From a bacterium 1xD42-87 (lineage in GTDB: Bacteria > Bacillota > Clostridia > Lachnospirales > Lachnospiraceae): 53,355 nucleotides of DNA. Each line of letters opens with the position of its first letter. Within the stretch, counting starts at the first letter, position 1. Below, piece after piece: positions 8,512 through 18,400 of this stretch. The translations under genes and the position numbers were made by a program. The stretch lies in assembly GCA_003611805.1 (NCBI GenBank), contig RAYM01000043.1, positions 1 through 53,355 of the forward strand, in the 5' to 3' direction. Below the pieces are notes generated by a model that saw only the letters and a list, made by a program, of their open reading frames with translations, did not search any database and was not told the origin of the DNA.

Positions 8512-10263
8512 ATGAATGGAACAATAGATAATCTGATCCCTGACTGGAGGGAAAAGATAAATGAGTCAAGTATTGGATCAATAAAGAGTAATATGGCGGA
8601 AATGCTGCCCATATTGAAGCAGTTAGTGAAAGACGGAAATATAGAGGGGATACAGGAGTTCTATCAGAAAGTATGTACAGATACAGTTGATATGAATGAT
8701 GACAGGGACCCTTTCTTTTATAAATTTCTCATGCAGTTCTGCAACGCAGCATCCTGCGATGGAGTAATGGAAGAGAGACCAGAGCCAAACACAAAACACC
8801 ATTATCTGTGCTTTAAATGTGTATATCACAGGGGCGAAGAAGATGAATTCTCTGTCATCACGTTCTTTAAAAAGTGGGATGAAATTTTCCCTGAATATAA
8901 ATATCTGTGCTTTCTGATGTACAACAATCTTGTCGGAATGGAGACGTATTTACATACCTATGAATTCAAAGAACCTGTTTTTGATGAAAAATATATGGTG
9001 CAATGCAATAATCTGATCCTGTCTTTTAAGCTGGAAGGAACAAAGCAGGAAAACTTGTTGTACCCTGTAATCCATTATAACGAAGATTGGATCAGCTTTA
9101 TTTATGGTAAGCTGGAAGAAATGGGGCTATATGCAAGAAATGTCCTTATCAACGGGGAAGTTTTAACGGTTGTCATTGACCTTTGGAGAAGCATCACTTT
9201 AAAAAGCAGTTCCCTAAAGTACATCCTTGGAAAGGTGGAAGAACAGTTATTGTTCCGATTACAGGATTACCATGTTTATGATAATGAACACTTTTTTATG
9301 GTTCCTGGGAGTATCAATGCAAGGAAGCATATTTCTATTAACAGAAAAACAAAATTGATGTACTCTAACAAAAATATAGAGGGAGATACCTTTATTAAAA
9401 GGGAAGATGGCTATTACAGATGCTATTATGTGGGAATGGACGTTTATCCGTTTCCTGCTGTCAGTTTGTCCAAACTTGCTGAGACGGTGGGCTTTCCGAA
9501 GAAAGAAAAACAGGAAGATACAGATAAGCGAAAAAGGGCAGAGAACAAAAAGCGTTTTACCCGTGTTGGCAGGGAGCGGCTGGAAGATCTGGATAAGCTG
9601 ATTGAATTGCGGCAGGATGAGATCAGGGAGCGTTTCCATTTCTTTCGGATCATGGGGAATATCTTATTCTATTTGGGAAAAGAATCTGCGGAAGTGCTGC
9701 AGTATATGAATGACAGGAATAAGCGCCTGTATGTGCCGATCAGTGAAAGGTGTCTTCTAAGGATTTTTACATTCTGCAAAGAGGATTATGAGAAATATTT
9801 AAGTGATCCTGAACTTGGCATAAAATATACGAATCAAAGGATCGTAGAACTGCTGCAGATCAGAAAACTGGAGCAATGGGAAATGAAACAGCTTATCGGG
9901 GAGAATGAAGCATGGGAGAGAAACAAGGTTTCCCATATCATTTCTACAAGAAAAGCATATGCCCCAATCAAGCATGACAAACGATATGCACGGGAGATGC
10001 AAGAGGAAGTTGACAAGGAACAGTTCCTACAGATGCGGCAGCTTGGTATGAGTAATAACCAGATTGCTAAGAAGAAGCATGTTGATCCAAGAAAAGTGGA
10101 CAGGCTGATAGGAAAAAATACAGAAAAAGAAGCAGAAAGAGAAATGTTAAAACAGAGGGTAATAGATATGACAGCGAAAGGTAAATCTGCTTCTAAGATC
10201 AGCAAAGAATTAGGTGTTTCAGTAAGTACAGTGCGGAGAATTAGAGCAAAAGCACAGCAATAG
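8512..10263 (+). CDS. HTH protein, possible primase-like replication protein
   Basis: A 583-residue protein that I do not recognise with certainty. The segment FFMVPGSINARKHISINRKT (about 263-282) resembles the R/VPGS-N-(A/S)-K signature of archaeo-eukaryotic-type primases carried by Firmicute mobile elements, and LTVVIDLWRSITLKSS just before it fits the preceding strand. The C-terminus holds two helix-turn-helix motifs: RQLGMSNNQIAKKKHVDPRK (about 508-527) and GKSASKISKELGVSVSTVRR, both of the resolvase/Sigma-70-like type. A strong AAAGGAGG precedes the start and a terminator follows. A replication or regulatory role for the host element is plausible. It could instead be only a DNA-binding regulator. 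Confidence 0.5.
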   Translation: MNGTIDNLIPDWREKINESSIGSIKSNMAEMLPILKQLVKDGNIEGIQEFYQKVCTDTVDMNDDRDPFFYKFLMQFCNAASCDGVMEERPEPNTKHHYLCFKCVYHRGEEDEFSVITFFKKWDEIFPEYKYLCFLMYNNLVGMETYLHTYEFKEPVFDEKYMVQCNNLILSFKLEGTKQENLLYPVIHYNEDWISFIYGKLEEMGLYARNVLINGEVLTVVIDLWRSITLKSSSLKYILGKVEEQLLFRLQDYHVYDNEHFFMVPGSINARKHISINRKTKLMYSNKNIEGDTFIKREDGYYRCYYVGMDVYPFPAVSLSKLAETVGFPKKEKQEDTDKRKRAENKKRFTRVGRERLEDLDKLIELRQDEIRERFHFFRIMGNILFYLGKESAEVLQYMNDRNKRLYVPISERCLLRIFTFCKEDYEKYLSDPELGIKYTNQRIVELLQIRKLEQWEMKQLIGENEAWERNKVSHIISTRKAYAPIKHDKRYAREMQEEVDKEQFLQMRQLGMSNNQIAKKKHVDPRKVDRLIGKNTEKEAEREMLKQRVIDMTAKGKSASKISKELGVSVSTVRRIRAKAQQ

Positions 10264-10287
10264 GGAGCAGGTTCTCCCTATTTTTAT
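10262..10287 (+). terminator. Rho-independent terminator after 8512 gene
   Basis: AGGGAG / CTCCCT hairpin followed by ATTTTTATT, immediately after the TAG stop. Confidence 0.75.
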
Positions 10288-10297
10288 TCCCCAAATT

Positions 10298-10585
10298 TGC
10301 GAAGGCCAGTTAAGATAAGAAGGCTTATGCAGGGTGAGTTACTTGCTGGTCTGGAAGCAGTCTGCTCGTCAAAGAAGTGCATCTCCTCCATCATGGAATA
10401 CAGCTTCTATTTCTTTTCTTTCAGAGTTTCCTACAGAATATATAGTATTCTTATCTAAATACACAGTAAATACTTTGGTGGTAAGAAAGTTTGACGATCT
10501 GTGACACCCCTTATTATCGAAAGTATAATAAGTGCTTTTTCATGAAAGAAGGCCCAAAAGCAAAACAAGTTGCTAATGAGCCTTT
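10298..10585 (-). repeat. Dispersed repeat R1 (288 bp)
   Basis: First of three near-identical copies, beginning TGCGAAGGCCAGTTAAGATA and ending GCTAATGAGCCTTT. On the minus strand it encodes a broken reading frame (frameshifted in its T run compared with R3). It lies directly downstream, on the minus strand, of the LRR gene 10611-11447. Confidence 0.85.
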
Positions 10586-10610
10586 TTGTGAAAATTTAGA
10601 TTTATTATTT

Positions 10611-11447
10611 TCAGATAGCCTTAAGTGGATAGTAATAGCCAAGTTCCATTGCAGGAGAACAGAAGGGAGTCCTGATAAGAACATTATCTGGCAAGCAGCT
10701 TCTTTCTTTGATAATAGGCTTATACTCGCCAAGAAAAGTAATTTCTTCTAAGGAAGTAGCATCAAAACAGTGTGGCGGGATGTAAAGAGAGTCTGCACTT
10801 GTTGAGAGCGTGAGACGTTTTATACCTCTTGCTTCGAGAAAAGTGTCTGCCTCCAGTTTGTCAAAGGAACCTGTCAAAGTGACGTCCTGTAAATCATCAC
10901 ATCCGTAGAAGATGTCTCTGCCAAGGTGTTCTATATTATTTCCTAATGTTAATGCCCGTAAGCCAGTGCATCCGAAGAAAGCAGCATCATCAACGGAAGT
11001 CAGGCTTTCAAAATGTAATTCTTTAAGCTGATGGCAGAAAGCAAATGCCTGATAGCCAATCGTTTCGATTGCAGCATAGTCTTTAATAGACCTCAACTTC
11101 TTGCATCTTGAAAATGTACTCGCCTTTATCGTAGTGAGATCGCTGGGCAGTGTAATCTCCTGCAAACGGCTATCGAAGAAACAGTATTCGCTCATTTTGA
11201 TACCATTTGGCAACTCGACATTATAGCAATGTGAACCTTCAAATGCTCTGAATTGCAGTTCTTTGATGCCGTCTCCAACAACCAGTGCTTCTATTTGCAC
11301 CTGACCAAAACAATAGGGAGCAATAGAATCAATGTGCTTTCCATAGTAGTAGTGGGGAACAAGCAGATATTGTAAATGTGCATTTGTAAAGGGAAAGTCA
11401 TATTTCGTAAGGGTGTTAGTAGTTTCGTCAATGATAAAATTGTCCAT
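10611..11447 (-). CDS. Leucine-rich repeat (LRR_5 / BspA-type) cytoplasmic protein
   Basis: A 278-residue protein without a signal peptide. From about residue 40 to 240 it consists of LRR_5-type units of 22-24 residues, for example SRCKKLRSIKDYAAIETIGY then FAFCHQLKELHFESL and FFGCTGLRALTLGNNIEHLG. These repeats mediate protein binding. The start has a strong GGAGG. It is flanked by repeat copies R1 and R2 and lies on the strand opposite its larger neighbours, so the whole block (10,298-12,911) looks like a recombining cassette. Absence of an export signal separates it from the BspA-like gene at 6785. Its partner is unknown. Confidence 0.75.
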   Translation of the reverse strand: MDNFIIDETTNTLTKYDFPFTNAHLQYLLVPHYYYGKHIDSIAPYCFGQVQIEALVVGDGIKELQFRAFEGSHCYNVELPNGIKMSEYCFFDSRLQEITLPSDLTTIKASTFSRCKKLRSIKDYAAIETIGYQAFAFCHQLKELHFESLTSVDDAAFFGCTGLRALTLGNNIEHLGRDIFYGCDDLQDVTLTGSFDKLEADTFLEARGIKRLTLSTSADSLYIPPHCFDATSLEEITFLGEYKPIIKERSCLPDNVLIRTPFCSPAMELGYYYPLKAI

Positions 11448-11578
11448 AAAATTTCCTCCTTCAAATTAAGTTTTTTATTTTAGCATAGCAGTTTTTTTGG
11501 TGGAAATCAGTGCCTAGAAGGATGAAATCGTGCTTTGGAGGAACGAAATTAAAAAAGTTGGGTTTAGCATTGAAAATA

Positions 11579-11815
11579 TGCGAAGGCCAGTTAAGATAAG
11601 AAGGTTATTACAGAGTGAGCTGCCTGCTGATCTGGAAGCAGTCTGCTCGTCAAAGAAGTGCATCACTTCCCAACATGGAATACAACTTCTATTTCTTTTC
11701 TTTCAGGGTTTCCTACAGAGTATATAGTATTCTTATCTAAATACACAGTAAATACTTTGGTGGTAAGAAAGTTTGACGATCTGTGACACCCCTTATTATT
11801 AAAAGTATAATAAGT
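11579..11815 (-). repeat. Dispersed repeat R2 (about 237 bp, truncated)
   Basis: Second copy of the R1/R3 repeat. It shares ATGCGAAGGCCAGTTAAGAT at the left and the TTTGACGATCTGTGACACCC block at the right, but stops at TATAATAAGT, about 50 bp short of R1 and R3. The 11,448-11,578 and 11,816-12,032 stretches around it hold no gene I can support. Confidence 0.85.
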
Positions 11816-12032
11816 AGTCTGGAAGTAATATGATGCAGGGTAATTTTACATGATAGGCTGAATTAGCCTTAAGCCTGTAGGAGATGATTTTAGATAGTTT
11901 TTGTTCACTGCTTATAAATCTGCACCTAGACACATAAAGCTCCAATTTGGGCATCTCAGAGCCTTTTAGAGGGGCATTTAAAGTACTAGAAGGATAAAAA
12001 GAAAAATTTCCTCTATTTCAGCTCTCAAAATA

Positions 12033-12322
12033 TGCGAAGGCCAGTTAAGATAAGAAGGCTTATGCAGAATGAGTTGCCTGCTGATCTGAAAGCTGCTTGC
12101 TCTTCAAAGAAGTGCATCTCTTTCCATCATGGAACACAGCTTCTATTTCATTTCTTTCAGAGTTTCCTACAGAATATATAGTATTCTTATCTAAATACAC
12201 AGTAAATACTTTGGTGGTAAGAAAGTTTGACGATCTGTGACACCCCTTATTATCAAAAGTATAATAAGTGCTTTTTTCATAAAAGAAGGCCCAAAAGCAA
12301 AACAAGTTGCTAATGAGCCTTT
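12033..12322 (-). repeat. Dispersed repeat R3 (290 bp) with longest remaining minus-strand ORF
   Basis: Third copy. On the minus strand it carries an 81-codon frame (12,305 to 12,060) whose middle reads STYYTFDNKGCHRSSNFL, then KVFTVYLDKNTIYSVGN and EIEAVFHDG. R1 and R2 break this frame. The peptide resembles no family I know. It may be the 3' fragment of a gene that once followed each upstream gene, or a short gene in decay. Confidence 0.8.
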
Positions 12323-12503
12323 GAACAGTACCATCTGTTCAGGGGACAGTCCATTGCTTCCCCATAATCTTCTAATTGAAGAACCTTTCTATTGTTTACA
12401 TCTCTTATTTCACGTTTTGGAACAACGTATCCTGATTAAAGGCATTGGATCATACAGAAGTTTGCGGGTGGGGAGAGAATTACCTCATCCCCACCGAAAG
12501 AAA

Positions 12504-12911
12504 CTATGCGAGAGCATAATACTCAAGGAAATGCCTTGAAGTATGCTCCCAACATATGCCCCATGCATCTGCAAGTTTTAATGCTGTTTCCAGCGGTAAC
12601 TTACAGATAAGCTGGTTATCGTTTGTCCCTTTGGGACAAGCGTATAAACCAACCACACCTAAGCAACACAAACTTAAATAGTTTGTGGGCTGCAGGTTTC
12701 GGATATCAATGTTCTCATGGACATCAGCATCATCTGCTGACTCCTGAAAAACATCGGAGATGAGTTTTGCCTCATCCTCCGAATATCCGTCATTAACATA
12801 GTACGTAAAGTACTTGTCAAAAATGGCCTTGTCCTTAGGAGTTACCTGAAAGGCAAGAACAGGGGATGTGTTTCTTTTTGCCGTAAGGCAGTTAAAAATA
12901 GTATTCAGCAT
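12504..12911 (-). CDS. Hypothetical protein (135 aa)
   Basis: I do not recognise the family. A clear AAGGAGG lies 8 nt before the ATG. The product is soluble and acidic in the middle (FQESADDADVHENIDI), with a mildly hydrophobic CCLGVVGLYACP segment that is too short for a membrane span. The C-terminal LETALKLADAWGICWEH looks helical. It is encoded directly upstream, on its strand, of repeat R3, as the LRR gene is of R1. That arrangement suggests a cassette of 'variable gene plus constant repeat'. An immunity-type or regulatory protein would fit that pattern, but this is speculation. Confidence 0.6.
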   Translation of the reverse strand: MLNTIFNCLTAKRNTSPVLAFQVTPKDKAIFDKYFTYYVNDGYSEDEAKLISDVFQESADDADVHENIDIRNLQPTNYLSLCCLGVVGLYACPKGTNDNQLICKLPLETALKLADAWGICWEHTSRHFLEYYALA

Positions 12912-13290
12912 AGCGAATACCTCCTTATGTATGAGTCATCTTAACAGATGCTAATAGATTATATATGGAATTGTTTTTTTAATAACATTTGAGATATATT
13001 TTGTGAATATTAAAAAATTGAGCTTTTTCGTTTTTCGTAGAAACTATTGGATAGATAAACTTCCGTTTGGCATTCATTTGTTTGTAAAAGGTATGAAAAA
13101 CCGTCTTTTTCCATAACACATTGACGAAAATAGACATATACGCTATAATTTACTAAGGGCAAAATATTACATACACAATAAATTACATATATTGAATGCT
13201 CTAATTATGTTTTTTAGACCACTGTATATAATAAAACGACTTGCCTATAAAAAGGGTAGAAAAATTTAAATTTGGAAGGAGAAACGTATT
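12912..13290. other. Divergent intergenic region
   Basis: 379 bp of A+T-rich DNA between the divergent 12,504 and 13,291 genes. TATAAT-like boxes occur near 13,143 (CGCTATAATTT) and 13,227 (TATATAATAAAAC), ahead of the lipoprotein gene. No ORF or repeat is seen. Confidence 0.4.
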
Positions 13291-14133
13291 ATGAGAAAGA
13301 AAATTTTAGGTATTATTGCAGTAACATTGACAGCTTCTGTGCTGGCTGCAACCTTAACAGGATGTGGGACTAGGGCAAAGGCGACAGATCAGGAGGTGGT
13401 TATGGAGGAAGAGCCTATCATCGTTACGGATGAAGAGGATTCAGAGGAAGTAACCATTGAGACAGAGGATGAGATCACTGAGACAGAGGAAGTGGTTGCT
13501 GATGACGGGGAGGCTGATGTGGAGGCAACTTATACGGAGCATGAGTATTTTTATGTGAGAGATGAGTTGGATATGACAGATGCAACACCAATGGATATGA
13601 ATGCTTTGAATGTAGATGGTACAACTTATACACTGAATGAATCCGTTAATATTTATATGCCATCAGTGGGAGCATTAAAGGGCTATACGAAACCAAACAT
13701 TGATGTTTATGTAAATTCATTCAATGAAGATTGGTATTGTTTGTATTTTGAAAACGAAGAGTCTCCTAATAATTATGTGCTTGTAAAAGCAGAAGATTTT
13801 ATTGAAGCATCAGGAATGTATGAGAATATGGAAGCTATTACGGCTGATGATATTAAATTCTCGCTTATGCCGCAGCTTGATCAGATGGAGCATGGTGATG
13901 AAGAAGTATACTATGTAGCAGTGGACGATGTTATAGAAGAAATGACTTCTGTTTCTGAGTTTACGATTCCGACATACTGTAAAGATGTAGATGGGTGGAT
14001 GGCACAGGTAATAGCAGATAATGACTTTGGAAACTATCAGTTATTCCACATTGAGAAGGTAGAAGATAAGTCTGATGAGGAGAATTCCTGCTTTAGGGTT
14101 ACTTATGGCCGTTTGCAGAAGTTTGCACAGTAA
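13291..14133 (+). CDS. Hypothetical lipoprotein (paralog of next gene)
   Basis: A 280-residue protein with a type II signal peptide: basic MRKK, hydrophobic stretch, then the lipobox LTGC (Cys at residue 25). A long acidic linker (EEEP..DEEDSEE..) leads to a globular domain from about residue 80. The segment GYTKPNIDVYVNSFNEDWYC followed by LVKAEDF matches the neighbour's GYTKPNIKIDGVWKVDEW and LVKEEDF, so the two are paralogs with an SH3-like or beta-sandwich look. It is anchored on the outer face of the membrane. It has its own GGAGAAAC site and terminator and probably serves the nearby giant adhesin in cell-surface function; substrate unknown. Confidence 0.75.
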   Translation: MRKKILGIIAVTLTASVLAATLTGCGTRAKATDQEVVMEEEPIIVTDEEDSEEVTIETEDEITETEEVVADDGEADVEATYTEHEYFYVRDELDMTDATPMDMNALNVDGTTYTLNESVNIYMPSVGALKGYTKPNIDVYVNSFNEDWYCLYFENEESPNNYVLVKAEDFIEASGMYENMEAITADDIKFSLMPQLDQMEHGDEEVYYVAVDDVIEEMTSVSEFTIPTYCKDVDGWMAQVIADNDFGNYQLFHIEKVEDKSDEENSCFRVTYGRLQKFAQ

Positions 14134-14142
14134 ACTGAATAT

Positions 14143-14173
14143 AAAAGCAGTCTGAGAAATCAGATTGCTTTTA
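14143..14173 (+). terminator. Rho-independent terminator
   Basis: AAAAGCAGTCTG / CAGATTGCTTTT stem, 6-nt loop, followed by ATAT; closes the first lipoprotein gene. Confidence 0.75.
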
Positions 14174-14330
14174 TATTCCTATGGAATGTATTTTTTCGTG
14201 GCGCATATAATAGAAAGATTAACCATAGAAGGCTATAGTTTATATGTTGTAAGAATTGTAGAGCAAAATGTTTATTGCAATATTGCAGTATTATTTGTAT
14301 CTAAAAATTTTGGAAAGGAGATTATCATTT

Positions 14331-15278
14331 ATGAAAAAGAAAATACTATCAGTAATTTTAACAATAGGGCTTATCACTTCCATAGCAGGCTGCGGTAATA
14401 AAGAAAAAGCAGAAGAAAATGTAAATACAGATATAAATGTAGAAACAGAATCCTCTGAGACGGAGGCTGCGGAAAATGAGTTTGTTGATATGAAAGGCAA
14501 TGATACGCCATCTACGGATAACGCTGAGACAGAAACATCATATAATGTAGATGATTTGGAGGAACAGAAGGATATCTTTGTAGTTAAGCATATTGATACA
14601 GGGGATGGGACTGAAATTGATTTTACGAATCAGAAAATTATTAATGGTCCGTTTACGTTGGATGAGAGCGTTGATATTTATTCGTTTTACTTTACTTATT
14701 CAGGTTATACAAAGCCTAACATCAAGATAGATGGTGTATGGAAAGTTGATGAATGGATAGTTGTGCCATTCGCACAATCAAGTTTTCTTGTGAAGGAAGA
14801 GGACTTTAACAGAGTGGCAACTTTAAAAGAAAAATCAGAGAATACAGTAAATGAAGACTTGGCGAATGCAGCAACGGAAGCTGTTTCAACAGGGCAAGCA
14901 AAAACACCTTCTCAGAATGAAGGTAATGCTAACACAGCGAATGAGGTAGCGTCTGCTCCTGAAACAGAGGCGCAGCAAGTGGCACCTACTCCTACAGTCA
15001 CTACTTATTCTGAAGCGGAAGTGATTAGTATCGTAGAGACGGCATTAAGAAATGCAGGTTGCAGGAAACCAGAAGAAGATATGACGGTAGAGGAACTCGC
15101 AATGTTTGGGCCTACTGATGGTATGGGATGGGGAATTGACAATATTCCAACGAATGATCCATATACAGCAGCCAGTAAAATTGTGGAGGGGTTTCAGTTT
15201 GCGGGTTGGAAATATTATTATATTGAAAGTCAGGGCTCTTCAAATGGATATGTTCATTTGAAATTATATAGCGGCTAA
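14331..15278 (+). CDS. Hypothetical lipoprotein with Thr/Ala-rich linker
   Basis: 315 residues from the ATG at 14,331, which follows AAAGGAG by about 10 nt; an upstream in-frame ATG at 14,268 would spoil the signal peptide. The lipobox is IAGC (Cys at residue 21). A first domain of about 95 residues shares LDES-DIY, GYTKPNI and LVKEEDF with the preceding gene. A low-complexity linker rich in A, T, E and N follows. The final ~80 residues form a separate domain beginning YSEAEVISIVETALRNAG. The last ~55 bp and terminator are duplicated at 6577-6690. It is likely part of a surface operon with the adhesin that follows 175 bp later. Confidence 0.75.
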   Translation: MKKKILSVILTIGLITSIAGCGNKEKAEENVNTDINVETESSETEAAENEFVDMKGNDTPSTDNAETETSYNVDDLEEQKDIFVVKHIDTGDGTEIDFTNQKIINGPFTLDESVDIYSFYFTYSGYTKPNIKIDGVWKVDEWIVVPFAQSSFLVKEEDFNRVATLKEKSENTVNEDLANAATEAVSTGQAKTPSQNEGNANTANEVASAPETEAQQVAPTPTVTTYSEAEVISIVETALRNAGCRKPEEDMTVEELAMFGPTDGMGWGIDNIPTNDPYTAASKIVEGFQFAGWKYYYIESQGSSNGYVHLKLYSG

Positions 15279-15291
15279 TTCAATAGATAAT

Positions 15292-15325
15292 AAAGACCTT
15301 GGAGAAATCTGAGGTCTTTTTATTT
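15292..15325 (+). terminator. Rho-independent terminator (duplicated at 6656-6690)
   Basis: AAAGACCT / AGGTCTTT stem with a 12-nt loop, then TTTATTTT. Confidence 0.75.
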
Positions 15326-15454
15326 TGCTTTTTCCTCCCCAAATTCATAATAACAAATACTCCATTTATCTATAATAAAAAAGATAATTTCAAAAACGTT
15401 GAAAGGAGGAGACGAAAAGAAAAACTATATATGATGTAGTTTTTTATAAAAATT

Positions 15455-18400
15455 ATGAAAGAAGAAATATGTAAAAGAAAATTTATATACATAAAAATAC
15501 TCTTGCTTATATTGACTGCATTGTGTTTTGTAAACAAGCCAATGACAGTAAAAGCAGATGGCATACCTGTATCATTGGGGTATGTTCCTTTTGATGAGCA
15601 CAAAGGTATGTCAGTTGAGATTGATGGTGAAACTGGCTTTTGTGTTCAGAGAGGATATCCATTTAGAAGCGGTGTTTCTGACATTCAAATGTTGAGAGTT
15701 GTAGGAGAAAATATTACGATGTCTGAATGGATCAGAGAGAACCTTAGGAATTATGCAGGAGAAGGTGTATGGGAGTATTTTCGCGGCTGGGGAACTTGGG
15801 CTTTAAACGGAGATCATACGGATGCTTCCCAAACGTCACAGAGCGGAGCACCGTCATCTGACGTGATTCTAGAAGTATTTGACAAAGAGACAGATGATTT
15901 TGAGGATGGATATGTACCTGGCAAGTGGAATACATCTGCATCATCAGAATTTAATTCAGCTCTCATTACAGGACATGAAGGAGCTAAAGATAAGTATGCA
16001 ACCACAGTAAAAACAATATCTGCTGGTGAGGCTGGATATAGCGTTTCGCAAATGAATGCGCTGGCTTTTATCAATTATTATATTTTTGAAGATCCTGATG
16101 CAGGTAATTACAGCAAGCAGGCTAAAATTCAAGCAGCTCAGGCACTTGTATGGGCAGTCGAGTTCAATTTTGTAGATGTGGCAGGATTTGGTGGTAGAGA
16201 TTCCTTTTTAATATATAAGGATTCTTCTGGAAAATATGGTACAGGTGGAGCTTCTACCTTCTATGGAACTTGTGATGGATACATAAAAGTGTATATTGGG
16301 AGTCAGTATGAAGCGATGAAACTTTACCGTCAAGTTGTGTGGAAAACAACTAATATGAGACAATGGCCTAGTTTTGCTTACAAAAGACAAAGTGAAGCAT
16401 ATAGAGAGCCAATCCATTTGAAATAGGATGAACAGGAGCACGCATACATAGCAACGATTGCAGATGGAAACGGAGTTTTGGATTATTTCGATTTTGAAAT
16501 ACCTGGAGTTACTTGTACGGAAAATGAAGATGGTACTTTGACAATCCGAAGCACAGGAAAGATATCAAGTCCATTAACAAGCAGTCCAGCAGTGAGTAAA
16601 TTATTGCCTGATGACTGTGCCTATACCTTACCTACATTTTATAGATGGGATTTGGAAGATGTAACAAAAACATTTAATTATTCAATACTGATTCCAGATT
16701 TGGTTTATTGGGCTCCTGAAAGTGCTATGAATAATTATAGACATTCTCACAGTTGGAATCCTCCTTGTGAATGGGCATGCATTAATAATGAAATTGATAA
16801 TAATTTTTGCCATAATGACAAAAATGCAGGATGGGAAGATGAACATGATGATGAGGGTAATGTTATTGGTGGAGAATATACAAAACATGAGCATAAACCA
16901 GAGTGTTATCATCATAATCATTGCCCGTATTATCAGGCAGCAACAACTAGTAGAACTACTTTTAACAGTAACTGTAAAGTATTTTGGACTTGTATGAAAA
17001 AACATTATCTCTTAGAACAGAGAACTATTTCAGCAACCTATATAGACTGGCAGGATTTGGCTGACTTCACGGGTCCAGATACACTTGTAGACCCTGTACA
17101 TGCTTATATTTCTGTGATAACAGATGAACACGAATTTCCCGCAGAAACGGATACGGAGATCCTGTTGATCGCAGACTATGATGAATGGAACAATCTGACT
17201 TATACAGCTCCTAATGGAAAGGTGATTAAACATGCTGACCATTTGAGGGTTGGTGAGAAGTATCACCTAAAGTATATCTATTCCTACAAGGGTGCATCAA
17301 AGGGATTCAGGATTGAGTTTTCTGTGCAGAATAAGCCATATTATCAGTATAATTATTTAGCAAGAATGCAGGCGCCAGATAATAACAAGTCAATTTATGA
17401 GCTTCGTACAGGTCTTGCAGGAGACAGATTCTCCAAGAGTTCCATCAATGTGCCACATGCAAGGTTGGTACAGGATCTGACGGACATTACCATCAGAGGG
17501 CTGTACACAACGCCTGAAACAGCTTACACATTAAATGGTGCATATACATGGGACAGTGAAGATTCGTGGAATGACCAAGTTTATCTCGATGCACTTGTTA
17601 CAGACCAATTTGACGATAATTACGACAATAAAGATGCAGGAAGCATCACATCAAACAATGGTTCTCAGCTCAAGACTGACTTTACGGTATCGAAACCTTC
17701 CCACAATGATATGCTTGTGGTATGGGAGTTCGACACAGAACCAGAGGTATTCACTTCCGCACTTGTCTATGGAACAGCCTACATTGAAGTTGGCGAAAAT
17801 GATAATTTTACAAAGAATTATTTTGATGAAGCCTATAATTATGCGAAAGATAAGATGGCTGCAACAGCTTACACGAATTGGTTCTACAGTTTTGAGGAAC
17901 ACAATAACGTTGGAGGCGTTGGGTATTTCAGCTCTGAATATACAGGTCCAGGCGGACCACAATCCAACAATCCTATTCCCGCACATACTGTTTATACGCA
18001 GAATAACGAATATAGGACATTTGCAGTAAAGAATAAGGTATGGCAGTCAGATGTAGATATTAAAGTTTCCAATTTTGTACAAAATACAGGAGCAGGAATA
18101 ACAGAACATATCTATCAAGAAAGAGACAGGGATAATCATGACTTGAATTACAACCTGTATTACACGGTAGATGTGGTGAATCCGAAAGCGACCATTTATG
18201 AGAATAAACAGAGATCACATGACGGACAGACAGAGAATGATGAAAAAACAACACCATATGACACTGCTTCTGACGTAAATGAATTTGATGTGAATACTAT
18301 GATTTCATGGGGTTCCACGGGAGCGTCACAGACAGGTGCTTCTTATGGGAATACAATCGTTGTAGACCACATCAAGACGGGAAGGACTTATATCCAGAGA

